In this document: one piece after another, positions 51,819 through 60,276 of the stretch
How positions within the stretch are numbered: position 1 is the first letter of the stretch
Layout: every line of letters starts with the position of its first letter
Assembly (NCBI GenBank): GCA_002702705.1
Contig: PABH01000049.1
Span: forward strand, 1-64,000
Length of the DNA: 64,000 nucleotides
Reading direction: 5' to 3'
DNA from: Anaerolineaceae bacterium
GTDB taxonomy: Bacteria > Chloroflexota > Anaerolineae > Anaerolineales > Anaerolineaceae
Program-made: the position numbers and the translations under genes
The notes under the pieces: generated by a model
The model's input: only the letters and a program-made list of their open reading frames with translations
The model's database searches: none
What the model was told of the DNA's origin: nothing

Positions 51819-53000
51819 TTAATCAGCGTTTTGTACCGCTATGTTTAACAAGTCTTCCAGATTTAAAGTAGGATCTTCATACAATAAGGTTTTCCAATCT
51901 GGCAGAAGTTGATCCAGTAGATAAGCCTGGGCCATGCCGCTGTAATAAAATCGGCCATCGCCTTCATCTTTTGCCATACGAGGAATTTGGTTAAGTGCTC
52001 GCTTCCAACGTGTGTTGAATTTTCGGAAATGATAAAAAGATGGGTCCGTTTGGATTGCGGGTACGGATTGGTAGGAGTCGCTTTCTGAAGCTAATCGCCA
52101 ACTTTCAATTTCTACATAAAACGCCATGCCTTCCATCCATTCCCGGTTATTTTCATAATCGGTCAAATTTTGGGGCAAGTTCATATCTTCCCGGCGTTTA
52201 TCCCGTTCGGCTAAAAATTGTTCAACCAATTGACGGATTTCCGCTGTATCACTGCTTTTTAAAGCCGTCTGTAGTAAATTAAGTTCGGTGTCCCATAAAG
52301 AAATTGTTTGTTCTTCAAACCAGGGATACTGTGAAGCCAATCTGCTCGATTTTTCCGCTGGATAAAAACGCTGCGGTGCCCAGGTGGCCTGGTAAGCATG
52401 AAAACTTTCGTGTTCCAGCAGGGAGATATACATATCGCTGCCGCTGATGAAAAAATTGGTCACCCATTGGTAGGGGAAAATCGGTTTTAAGAACCCTGGT
52501 AAATCCTGGCGGAATTGATCCATCAAGCTGATCCGCATCCAATCCAGAGTGGTCATACTACCAGCGTAGGTATCACCAATCCGTACAGCAAAAGCCTGTG
52601 GGGTGATATCATCTTCCAATTCTTGCCGGTAATAAGAGAGCCCGTTCCAATAATCATCGGGAACAAGAGTCCATGCTTTTCCTTTTAAATCCTCAGAAGG
52701 TAAGGCATACCATCCATCAGACGGATTGTGTTGGTTTAACAAAAAGGCGTGTTTTTCGTTGTAGACCACCTGTGCCAAATTTTCTTCTCCAAAACCGGGA
52801 AAAATCTGGTTTCCCAACGTAGCCCTGATGTGAAAACTTTCTTCAATCCGGGCTTTTTCCAAAGCGGAAAGGGTTTCTACAACCGGTGATGTTGTGGGCA
52901 ATGTCAGGTTAATTAAGAAGCTGATCGCTGTCGTCAAAAAACAAAATACGAACAAACCAGGGAAAATCCATAACCAGCGTCTTTTTTTGGTAGGTACCAT
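51819..53000 (-). CDS. Membrane-anchored putative zinc metallopeptidase (HExxH)
   Basis: 393 aa from the ATG at 53000; an ATG at 53006 is the other choice. One N-terminal membrane segment (WLWIFPGLFVFCFLTTAISFL) places the rest outside. HESFHAYQATW is an HExxH zinc motif, and WMEGMAFYVEIES further on offers the glutamate typical of gluzincins (E-G-x-A-Y). No family is recognised beyond that. The region between has many aromatic residues. Function: possible extracellular protease. No operon partner. Confidence 0.72.
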   Translation of the reverse strand: MVPTKKRRWLWIFPGLFVFCFLTTAISFLINLTLPTTSPVVETLSALEKARIEESFHIRATLGNQIFPGFGEENLAQVVYNEKHAFLLNQHNPSDGWYALPSEDLKGKAWTLVPDDYWNGLSYYRQELEDDITPQAFAVRIGDTYAGSMTTLDWMRISLMDQFRQDLPGFLKPIFPYQWVTNFFISGSDMYISLLEHESFHAYQATWAPQRFYPAEKSSRLASQYPWFEEQTISLWDTELNLLQTALKSSDTAEIRQLVEQFLAERDKRREDMNLPQNLTDYENNREWMEGMAFYVEIESWRLASESDSYQSVPAIQTDPSFYHFRKFNTRWKRALNQIPRMAKDEGDGRFYYSGMAQAYLLDQLLPDWKTLLYEDPTLNLEDLLNIAVQNAD

Positions 53001-53192
53001 TAACAATTCTCCTTTATTTTTTTCTACACCCTTAGTATAAATTGAGACAAAAAGCCTTGTACCATCTGCAAAGTTGGTTTTCTCCTATCCGTTTGGATAG
53101 GGGGCTGGTCATTGTTTACTTTCCTCACTCATTTTCTGCCATGTTCCTTTGTGAAAAGCACTGGACCATATATACCGAAGCGGTGTTTATTT

Positions 53193-53221
53193 TTCACTTT
53201 TTATATAGTTTGTCGTATAAT
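53193..53221 (+). promoter_or_regulatory. radA promoter
   Basis: TTCACT (53193-53198), 17-nt spacer, TATAAT (53216-53221). Start expected near 53228, about 25 nt before ATG 53252. Confidence 0.7.
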
Positions 53222-53251
53222 AGAACTAAATTTCAATAAATGGAGATGGTA

Positions 53252-54661
53252 ATGGCAAAAACTAGGGTGCAGTATGTTTGTTCAAATTGCGGGCGGATAT
53301 CGGTACATAATTTGGGGCGCTGTCCAAAATGTGAGCAGTACAATACCATGCAGGAACAAGTGATTAACCCGGAACCATCTGTGAGTAGTAAACATGTTAA
53401 TCGAGGTTTAAGTATTCAATCCAAACCTGTCAAATTACAAGAGATCGAAGGCGGTTTGGATGAACGTATCCCCCTTTCCATCAGTGAATTTGCACGCGTT
53501 TTAGGTGGCGGTATTGTGCCGGGTTCCATTGTGCTGGTGGGTGGAGATCCGGGGATTGGAAAGTCAACCTTGTTGTTACAAATGACAATGGAAATGGCAG
53601 ACCAGGACGAAAGTTCTCCCGTTTTATATGTTTCAGGTGAAGAATCTGAAAAACAAATCAAAATGCGGGCCATGCGGCTGCTGAACCAACCGGGAACCAG
53701 CCAACAGCCCATGCCGGATGATCTGTACCTGGTGACAGAAACCAATCTGAATACCATTTTGGAACATGTCCAAACCGTTAAACCGGAAATCCTGATCATC
53801 GACTCGATTCAGACGGTGTATATCCCGGAAATCAACTCGTCCGCAGGTTCCGTAACCCAGGTGAGAGAGTGTTCTTCCCGGCTGCGGGAACTGGCCAAAT
53901 CAATGGGTGTAGCCGTATTTGTGATTGGGCATGTCACCAAAGAAGGGGCAATTGCCGGGCCGCGGGTGTTGGAGCATATTGTGGATACCGTTTTGTATTT
54001 GGAGGGTGACCGGTACCAGGCTTTTCGGTTATTACGTTCGGTGAAGAACCGCTTTGGACCAACCTCGGAAGTAGGGGTTTTTGAGATGCGGGGCAATGGT
54101 ATGATTGAAGTGCCCAATCCCTCTGAGGCGTTTTTGGCGGAGCGAATGGTGAACGCTCCAGGTTCTTCAGTAGTCGTGACGATGGAAGGTACGCGTCCGT
54201 TGTTGGTGGAATTACAAGGGCTTACCAGTCCCACCCAGTTCGGTAATGCACGCCGCACACCAAACGGCGTTGATTTTAACCGCTTGTTGTTAGTGGTCGC
54301 GGTGTTAACCCGGCGTTTAGGTATTCGCCTGGCAGAGCAGGATGTATTTGTTAATGTCATCGGGGGCTTAAAGATCAATGAACCAGCCGCCGATCTGGCG
54401 ATTGCAGCGGCGATTGCTTCTTCCATGAAGGATGTCCCGGTTCGTGCTGATGCAGTCCTATTGGGTGAGATCGGATTATCCGGTGAACTGCGTTGGGTGG
54501 GGCAGTTGGAAGCACGTTTAAAGGAAGCAGCCAAGTTGGGTTTCCGCACAGCCATTGTGCCCCGCCGGGTGCGGGGTGGTGAACCCTGGCCGAAAGGCAT
54601 TGAGGTGATTGAGGCCCGGTCTTTGCATGAGGCTCTGAAAAAAGCGTTAAAAGAAGCGTAG
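53252..54661 (+). CDS. radA: DNA repair protein RadA
   Basis: 469 aa from ATG 53252 (GGAG at 53242-53245); the upstream ATG 53240 overlaps that site. Order of domains: N-terminal zinc finger YVCSNCG...CPKC; RecA-like core with GGDPGIGKSTLLLQ Walker A, LIIDSIQTVY and the RadA-specific KNRFG motif; C-terminal Lon-like domain with GEIGLSGELRWVGQLEARLKEA. It processes branched DNA in homologous recombination. Confidence 0.97.
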   Translation: MAKTRVQYVCSNCGRISVHNLGRCPKCEQYNTMQEQVINPEPSVSSKHVNRGLSIQSKPVKLQEIEGGLDERIPLSISEFARVLGGGIVPGSIVLVGGDPGIGKSTLLLQMTMEMADQDESSPVLYVSGEESEKQIKMRAMRLLNQPGTSQQPMPDDLYLVTETNLNTILEHVQTVKPEILIIDSIQTVYIPEINSSAGSVTQVRECSSRLRELAKSMGVAVFVIGHVTKEGAIAGPRVLEHIVDTVLYLEGDRYQAFRLLRSVKNRFGPTSEVGVFEMRGNGMIEVPNPSEAFLAERMVNAPGSSVVVTMEGTRPLLVELQGLTSPTQFGNARRTPNGVDFNRLLLVVAVLTRRLGIRLAEQDVFVNVIGGLKINEPAADLAIAAAIASSMKDVPVRADAVLLGEIGLSGELRWVGQLEARLKEAAKLGFRTAIVPRRVRGGEPWPKGIEVIEARSLHEALKKALKEA

Positions 54662-54729
54662 GTTGGGCAAGGTTTGAACTTCAGACTAAACCTATCGCAA
54701 GACTTGGTAGTTTTTCATAACGTTTTAAC

Positions 54730-54976
54730 AGCAAGGTGCCCAACATTTTAACCACGATACCCCTTTCAGGGCACAGGGCCCACAAAGGATTTTTACACAA
54801 AATATAGGTATGTTAAAAGTCTCCCTGACCTCGAGATTTTTGGGCTAAGGATAACCTGTGCGGGAATTTTGACTGATTAACAACAACCTTCTTGGTAGAA
54901 TACATCTCGAGGTCTGTTCTGTCCGTTGCGGTCTAAATTCTCTGCCATGAAAGCAAGGTGCCCAACATTTTAACCA
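54730..54976. repeat. 25-bp direct repeat pair bracketing an inverted-repeat element
   Basis: AGCAAGGTGCCCAACATTTT continuing AACCA occurs at 54730-54754 and again at 54952-54976, 222 bp apart and without a mismatch. The ~90-bp element lies between. Confidence 0.7.
54828..54913. repeat. ~90-bp inverted-repeat element, copy 6
   Basis: ACCTCGAGAT (54828-54837) pairs with ATCTCGAGGT (54904-54913), then CTGTTCTG. Interior shares TTGGTAGAATACATC-like sequence with copy 2. Confidence 0.65.
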
Positions 54977-55085
54977 TTTATTTAAGAATCCCATGAGTCT
55001 TTTGTGAAAACCTATACAATTTAATCTCTTTTTTAATCGAATGGGGTAAATTTACAAAGTAGAATACCGAGTGTAGGGAAGGTTT

Positions 55086-56399
55086 ATGTTTAGAAAAAGA
55101 ATCCAGTTAGCATTGATCCATGTGGCAGTTGCCATGACCCTTGTTCCCATCAACAGTACATTAAACCGGGTGATGATTAAAGAATTGGCGCTTTCTGCCA
55201 CCCTGGTTTCCATTTTGGCTGTTTTGCCTTATTTGTTTTCTCCGATTCAAGTTGCAATTGGGTCGTATGCTGACCGCCACCCCATCTTTGGCTGGCGGCG
55301 TACACCGTATATTCTGTTTGGCTTGATCCTAACCGTGGCCGGTGTGGCGATTGCTCCGATGGCTGTGTTTGTGATGCCCACCAATTTCTGGCTTGGACTG
55401 TTCTTAAGTGCGCTGGTATTTGGTGCCTGGGGTATGGGCTACAACTTTGCCAGTGTTTCTTATCTTTCGTTGGCTTCGGAGTTATCCGGTGAAAAAGGCC
55501 GCTCCCGTACGATTGCCGTCATGTGGGTGTTTATGATTATTGGTATTATTTTTACTGCGGCAGGATTAAGTAGATTGTTGGAAGTCTATTCCCCACAAAT
55601 TTTACAGCAAGCCTTTCGTTATGTAGCCTTGGTAGCGCTTGTTCTGGGTCTGATTGGTTTATTCAAACTGGAACCAAGAGATAAAACCCCATCAAAGACC
55701 ATCAGTAATGAAGACCGTACGCCGTGGTTGGTGTTAATTCGGGGCGTATTTGAAAGCTCACAGGCAAAGGCATTTTTTATCTATCTGACCGTGTTACTGG
55801 CCGCAATTTTAGGGCAGGATGTATTATTAGAGCCTTTTGGGGCGGAAGCGTTTGGATTATCCGTGCAGGCTACCACCCGCATTACTTCAATTTGGGGTAC
55901 TTGTGTCTTAATCGCCCTGATGGCCGCTTCATTTATGGAACGTTGGGTTTCTAAAAAAACGGTGGCACGTTTTTCTGCCTGGATCGCAATGGCCGGTTTT
56001 ATTGCCATTTCAATCAGCGGCATCTTAACCAACAGTTATGTTTTTTACGCCGGTGTTTTACTGCTTGGGTTTGGGACGGGTGCCAGCACCACCTCGAATT
56101 TATCCCTCATGTTAGATATGACCACCGAACGGGTGGGTTTGTTCATCGGTGCCTGGGGTGTGGCGAATGCCTTATCCCGTTTCTTGGGGACGTTAATGGG
56201 TGGTGTGGTTCGTGATCTTGCAACACAGCTGTTAAATAACGCAGTTTATGGTTATGTGATTGTGTTTATTCTCGAAACGATAATGCTGGTCATTTCACTT
56301 TTCCTTTTACAGCGCATCAACCCGAAGAATTTCAAAAAACAAACGGGTGAATTAAGTTTGAGCGAACGCGCTGCTTTGATGAACGAATCTGCGGCTTAA
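55086..56399 (+). CDS. BCD-family (PucC-like) MFS transporter
   Basis: 437 aa with about twelve membrane helices. GWRRTPYILFGLILTVAG, the PucC/LhaA-type motif after helix 2, ADRHPIFG just before it, and FGAWGMGYNFASVSYLSLASE identify the bacteriochlorophyll-delivery MFS family. AGGGAAGG precedes ATG 55086. No other photosynthesis genes are in the window. Phototrophic relatives use it in light-harvesting complex assembly; non-phototrophic members may transport other tetrapyrroles or be relics (inference). Confidence 0.88.
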   Translation: MFRKRIQLALIHVAVAMTLVPINSTLNRVMIKELALSATLVSILAVLPYLFSPIQVAIGSYADRHPIFGWRRTPYILFGLILTVAGVAIAPMAVFVMPTNFWLGLFLSALVFGAWGMGYNFASVSYLSLASELSGEKGRSRTIAVMWVFMIIGIIFTAAGLSRLLEVYSPQILQQAFRYVALVALVLGLIGLFKLEPRDKTPSKTISNEDRTPWLVLIRGVFESSQAKAFFIYLTVLLAAILGQDVLLEPFGAEAFGLSVQATTRITSIWGTCVLIALMAASFMERWVSKKTVARFSAWIAMAGFIAISISGILTNSYVFYAGVLLLGFGTGASTTSNLSLMLDMTTERVGLFIGAWGVANALSRFLGTLMGGVVRDLATQLLNNAVYGYVIVFILETIMLVISLFLLQRINPKNFKKQTGELSLSERAALMNESAA

Positions 56400-56505
56400 G
56401 CAGTGCTGTGACGCATTTTTTTGGTAAGGTCGAATCATCATTCCACAGCTTCGTGTCTCAAGAACCCCATATAACTAACCAAGCGCATCGTTTCCACACG
56501 CTTTG

Positions 56506-58347
56506 TTAATGACCGCCCTTATGTTTTGCCTTTTCTTCATACATACGTTTATCTACAAGAGGCATCACACTATCCAATTGATTGGGATCGGTAATCGTTA
56601 CCACGCCTAATGATAATCCGCTGTTTGTAATCTTTTCTTTTTTTAATATAGAGGATAAATTTTCTAAAATCCGATCTTTTATTTCGGCTGCCTTGGCTCC
56701 GTTTGTGTTTGGCAGCAGCATCACAAATTCATCTCCCCCGATTCGGGCAACAAGATCACTTTCCCGTAAAGAGGCTTGTAAAACCTGGGCAATTTGTTGT
56801 AATAAACGATCTCCTGCCGCATGCCCAAAGCGGTCATTTTGTTCTTTCAGGTTGTCCACATCACCCATCATCATGGTGATAGGAAAATATTGTGGATTTC
56901 CCATTTCCTGTAGAGCTAAATCAAAAGCGTTCCGGTTTTTTACACCAGTTAAGGCATCATGTAATCCCAGGAATTTTAATTTCTCTTCCGCCTGTCGTTG
57001 TGAGGTGACATCCCGCGATATAAATAATATTTGTTCCGGATAACCGGACGCATCACGCTCAAATACAATTGCCCGTGATTCCAGCCAGATGCACTCCCTT
57101 TCACTATTGTATATTTGTAAAAATATTTTACTAACCTCATCATCCATTTTTTGGGATATATCTTGTTTGAATGTTTGAAAACTTTCCTGGCTGTCGGGGG
57201 GAAGTTGATTTTCAAATAAGGAAATATCTCCGGATAAAATCTTTTCAACGGGCAACCCCAAAAAAAGGCTTAATTCACGGTTGGCATAAAGATATTTTTT
57301 GGTTTTACAGTGTACTATCGAAACCATATTTGGCAGTGTGCTTAGGATTTGATCCAAAAACCGCTGGTTTTTATATAGTGACTGGGTGCGTTCCTGAATT
57401 GTTTCTTCCAGATTCTCTTTATGTTTCTTTAAATTAATGGAAAGTTGGTTAAATGCTAGCGCTAAACCATGTAATTCTTCCACTTTTGGCAAAGTGATTG
57501 TCTGCCCCAATAAATTTTCATTTTCGGCGATTTGCTGTGCGGATAAACGAATCTCACGGATCGGATTGACCATGAACTTGTTGATAAAATAATTAAACCC
57601 AATATATAACAAAATAAGCAGGCCAATTAGCGTAATGGAAAGGCTTAAGAAATTCTGATTTGCTTCTTGTAATGCTGCCCCCAAAGGAATGTGGATCGAT
57701 ATGGCTGAAACCACTTCGCCATTTTTACGGTTAAAACTTCGTTCATCACCATAAAATGTTACCAATTCCACGGGTGCGTTTTCCGGCGTCGAGTGACAAA
57801 CCAAACATTCTGAAGACATGGTTTCACCACGAACCATCGTAACAAAATAAGGGTCGCCATCAATAATCCGGATGCGCACATCTTCCTGGAGCGTGGGATC
57901 AGCGTTTAACCGGTTTAAAAATTCACTTTCTAATGAGTCTGCTTCATTTAATGGGTATCTTGCATTAATCGCTGCTTCTTTATAATAATAATCACCAAAC
58001 AAACTCACCTGGCGAAAATATTGATCAATTTCACGTACGGCAAAGGTAGAGGACATCCATTGTGGAGAAAATGAATCAGTATCCCATTCATTGGATAAAT
58101 CGCCAAAAACGGTTGGTTTTAATTGTTTCGTAAAATAAGTATGAATGGCTAAGTTGTGTTGAATTAAAATATTGGCTTTATCTTGGGCTTCATTTAATGC
58201 AAACTGGCGCATTTGGAAATATGACACTGTAATATTGATGCCAACAACCAAAAAAAGAATAACCAGAATGGAGATTTTGATCACTATACTGGCGTATAAA
58301 TTTTTCTTGGTTTTCTTTTGATCCAATAAATTTAATAAACGTTTCAT
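56506..58347 (-). CDS. Diguanylate cyclase with c-heme (DUF3365-like) sensor, HAMP and PAS
   Basis: 613 aa. Membrane helices at 23-45 and about 235-257 flank an outside sensor with CLVCH at 181-185, the CxxCH of Tll0287/DUF3365-type heme sensors. Then a HAMP segment, a coiled-coil, a PAS domain (SIVHCKTKKYLYANRELSLFLG) and GGDEF at 537-541. RESD at 528-531 is the inhibitory I-site, five residues before GGDEF; active-site residues look complete. It should make c-di-GMP in response to redox state or a heme ligand (inference). Confidence 0.92.
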   Translation of the reverse strand: MKRLLNLLDQKKTKKNLYASIVIKISILVILFLVVGINITVSYFQMRQFALNEAQDKANILIQHNLAIHTYFTKQLKPTVFGDLSNEWDTDSFSPQWMSSTFAVREIDQYFRQVSLFGDYYYKEAAINARYPLNEADSLESEFLNRLNADPTLQEDVRIRIIDGDPYFVTMVRGETMSSECLVCHSTPENAPVELVTFYGDERSFNRKNGEVVSAISIHIPLGAALQEANQNFLSLSITLIGLLILLYIGFNYFINKFMVNPIREIRLSAQQIAENENLLGQTITLPKVEELHGLALAFNQLSINLKKHKENLEETIQERTQSLYKNQRFLDQILSTLPNMVSIVHCKTKKYLYANRELSLFLGLPVEKILSGDISLFENQLPPDSQESFQTFKQDISQKMDDEVSKIFLQIYNSERECIWLESRAIVFERDASGYPEQILFISRDVTSQRQAEEKLKFLGLHDALTGVKNRNAFDLALQEMGNPQYFPITMMMGDVDNLKEQNDRFGHAAGDRLLQQIAQVLQASLRESDLVARIGGDEFVMLLPNTNGAKAAEIKDRILENLSSILKKEKITNSGLSLGVVTITDPNQLDSVMPLVDKRMYEEKAKHKGGH

Positions 58348-58460
58348 TGTTGTTGTTTTGTAAAACGGGGATGTTGTTTAATTTAAAGATAACATAAATC
58401 AAAAGAAACCCCATGAATTTTTTGTGAATATTTCTTGATACCAGGTATCAATAATTAGGT

Positions 58461-59297
58461 TTAAAATTCAGACACGGCTTCAACTGGTAACGACGGATAA
58501 ATTTGCTGTGGTTTTGGTGGCATAGCGTTATATACCCAATCAATATCAATCACACCGCAGTTAAACCCCCCTACGCGTTGGATTCCGGCAAATTCTCCGC
58601 GCAGCAAAACATCTTCCATATCAAAGGACATGGCAAAAACGGCAACCGAAGTTCCTTTTGGCAGTTTGCTTAAATCTTGGGTGTATGCACCTGTTGCAAA
58701 TAGAATACGGTGGGAATCAAGGGCTTGTGTTTGAATAACTGGTAAAACAATCGGGAAACCGTCCTGGTCGATATAACTGATGAATTTTAGATTATCGAGC
58801 TTGTTAAATAAAGCCTTTACCCAGGGGTTAAGCACATTGGGCAACTGCTCTTTTTTTGCCAGAAAGCGGGCTGCCATGGTTTTTACGGCTGAAAAAATGA
58901 CTGATCCCATCGGAAGTGCAAGCCGTCCGCTGTTGGAGATCAGGTCCATATAATAAACGGTATGTATTCCAAAATAGGCGTTATAACGAAACATAGCCAG
59001 GTTATTATAGTTTTCGATTTCAGCCCCTTGTTGGCTGTTATGGGTAAATTGGGCTTTACCAAACCAGACCTCTTTATTTAAGGACATAATCAAAAAGCCC
59101 GTTTTTGGGTTGTTTTGGATAAATGTTTTACTCAAACCTTCCGTAAACTGACCCCACACCAGTTTGTCTTTTTCATAAGGGCGCAGAGAAGATAACATGG
59201 TTAAATGAGGCTGTCCCTGCGGGTTAATGGTAGCCAGGATGCCCACTTTTAACGCTACATCCAAATCACGGATATCCGCTTCGGTAAAGGTATTCAT
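58461..59297 (-). CDS. Pyridoxamine 5'-phosphate oxidase-fold protein (FMN-binding split barrel)
   Basis: 278 aa from ATG 59297 with GGAGG and a start overlapping the end region of the activase gene; the frame open to 59318 is not preferred. Two split-barrel halves: DVALKVGILATINPQGQPHLTML and, around residue 175, LKFISYIDQDGFPIVLPVIQ. No catalytic residues can be named. It lies directly behind the glycyl radical enzyme activase, so it may serve that pathway, for example as flavin-dependent reductase, but this is a guess. Confidence 0.72.
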   Translation of the reverse strand: MNTFTEADIRDLDVALKVGILATINPQGQPHLTMLSSLRPYEKDKLVWGQFTEGLSKTFIQNNPKTGFLIMSLNKEVWFGKAQFTHNSQQGAEIENYNNLAMFRYNAYFGIHTVYYMDLISNSGRLALPMGSVIFSAVKTMAARFLAKKEQLPNVLNPWVKALFNKLDNLKFISYIDQDGFPIVLPVIQTQALDSHRILFATGAYTQDLSKLPKGTSVAVFAMSFDMEDVLLRGEFAGIQRVGGFNCGVIDIDWVYNAMPPKPQQIYPSLPVEAVSEF

Positions 59298-59298
59298 T

Positions 59299-60273
59299 TT
59301 ATTCTCCTCCAATAACATTGTTCACCCGGCTGGCACCGGATAGTATGATTTTTTCGGATGGAAAGGAGCTTTCCATCGCCCAGGCTAACCGTTGGTCTAA
59401 CTCGGTTTGTGTAAACAAGGGAGTGTCTGCATAATTCCAATCTAAGTCCAAACGGCGGTATTTATCACGGCATAAATTGTTAAAGGCGCATAATTCCCAA
59501 CGGTCGATAATCCCTGGCAGGTTTTTGGCTAAAAAATCACCGATGCTGATTAGATTCTTTCGCGAATCGGTGGCTTGTGGAATCAAGGGGGTGCGAATCC
59601 ATAAGCGGGTGTTAGGCTGCCTGGTGATCGTATCGCGGACAAGAAGTAGATTATTAAGAATGGCTGTGTTTGAAACGCCTGTATACCGTTGGTGCAACTG
59701 CGGGTCCATCAATTTCAGATCAAACAAAACAAGCCTGGTAAAAGACAGCAGGCTTAACAACTGCTGGCCGGAAGCCAAACCACAGGTATCCAGGGCGGTA
59801 TGTATACCAGCTTCCATTAGATTGGACATCACCGTGGCACAAAAATCAGCTTGTAAGGCTGGTTCTCCACCGGAAAAAGTTACCCCACCACCGCTGGTTT
59901 CGTAATAACTGCGATCTTTTAATAAGATGTCGGTTAAAGCAGAAACGCTGATGGATTGGCCCAACAACTCCATTGCACCGGTTGGGCAGGCTTCCACACA
60001 TTGACCACAGCCATCACACTCCGTCCGGTTAATTTGAATCGTGCCGTTCTCGTCCGCCAGTAAACATCCCTGTGGGCAGGCCGACAAACATGTACCGCAG
60101 TGAATACAGGTCGTTTCAATATGCTGTACCTGCACCTTATTAGAAATACTTTCAGGGTTATGGCACCAGGCACAGTTTAAGAAACAGCCTTTTAAGAAAA
60201 CTGTGGTACGGATACCAGGACCGTCCTCCGTTGATAAACGCTGGAGGTGTAAAAACAAACCATCTTTTGCCAT
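59299..60273 (-). CDS. Glycyl-radical enzyme activating enzyme (radical SAM)
   Basis: 324 aa. GCFLNCAWCHNPES supplies the C-x3-C-x2-C radical-SAM cluster. CIHCGTCLSACPQGC and CDGCGQCVEACPTG are two further 4Fe-4S sites, as in the glycerol-dehydratase/benzylsuccinate-type activases. GGGVTFSGGEPALQ is the SAM-binding GGE motif. It starts 3 bp after the enzyme it activates, so the pairing is safe. It removes a hydrogen atom from the glycine of its partner. Confidence 0.96.
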   Translation of the reverse strand: MAKDGLFLHLQRLSTEDGPGIRTTVFLKGCFLNCAWCHNPESISNKVQVQHIETTCIHCGTCLSACPQGCLLADENGTIQINRTECDGCGQCVEACPTGAMELLGQSISVSALTDILLKDRSYYETSGGGVTFSGGEPALQADFCATVMSNLMEAGIHTALDTCGLASGQQLLSLLSFTRLVLFDLKLMDPQLHQRYTGVSNTAILNNLLLVRDTITRQPNTRLWIRTPLIPQATDSRKNLISIGDFLAKNLPGIIDRWELCAFNNLCRDKYRRLDLDWNYADTPLFTQTELDQRLAWAMESSFPSEKIILSGASRVNNVIGGE

Positions 60274-60276
60274 TAA

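Larger units (their letters stand above)
54662..55085. other. 424-bp intergenic region with direct and inverted repeats
   Basis: No gene seen. Holds a 25-bp direct repeat pair (54730-54754, 54952-54976) flanking a ~90-bp inverted-repeat element at 54828-54913. Confidence 0.65.
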
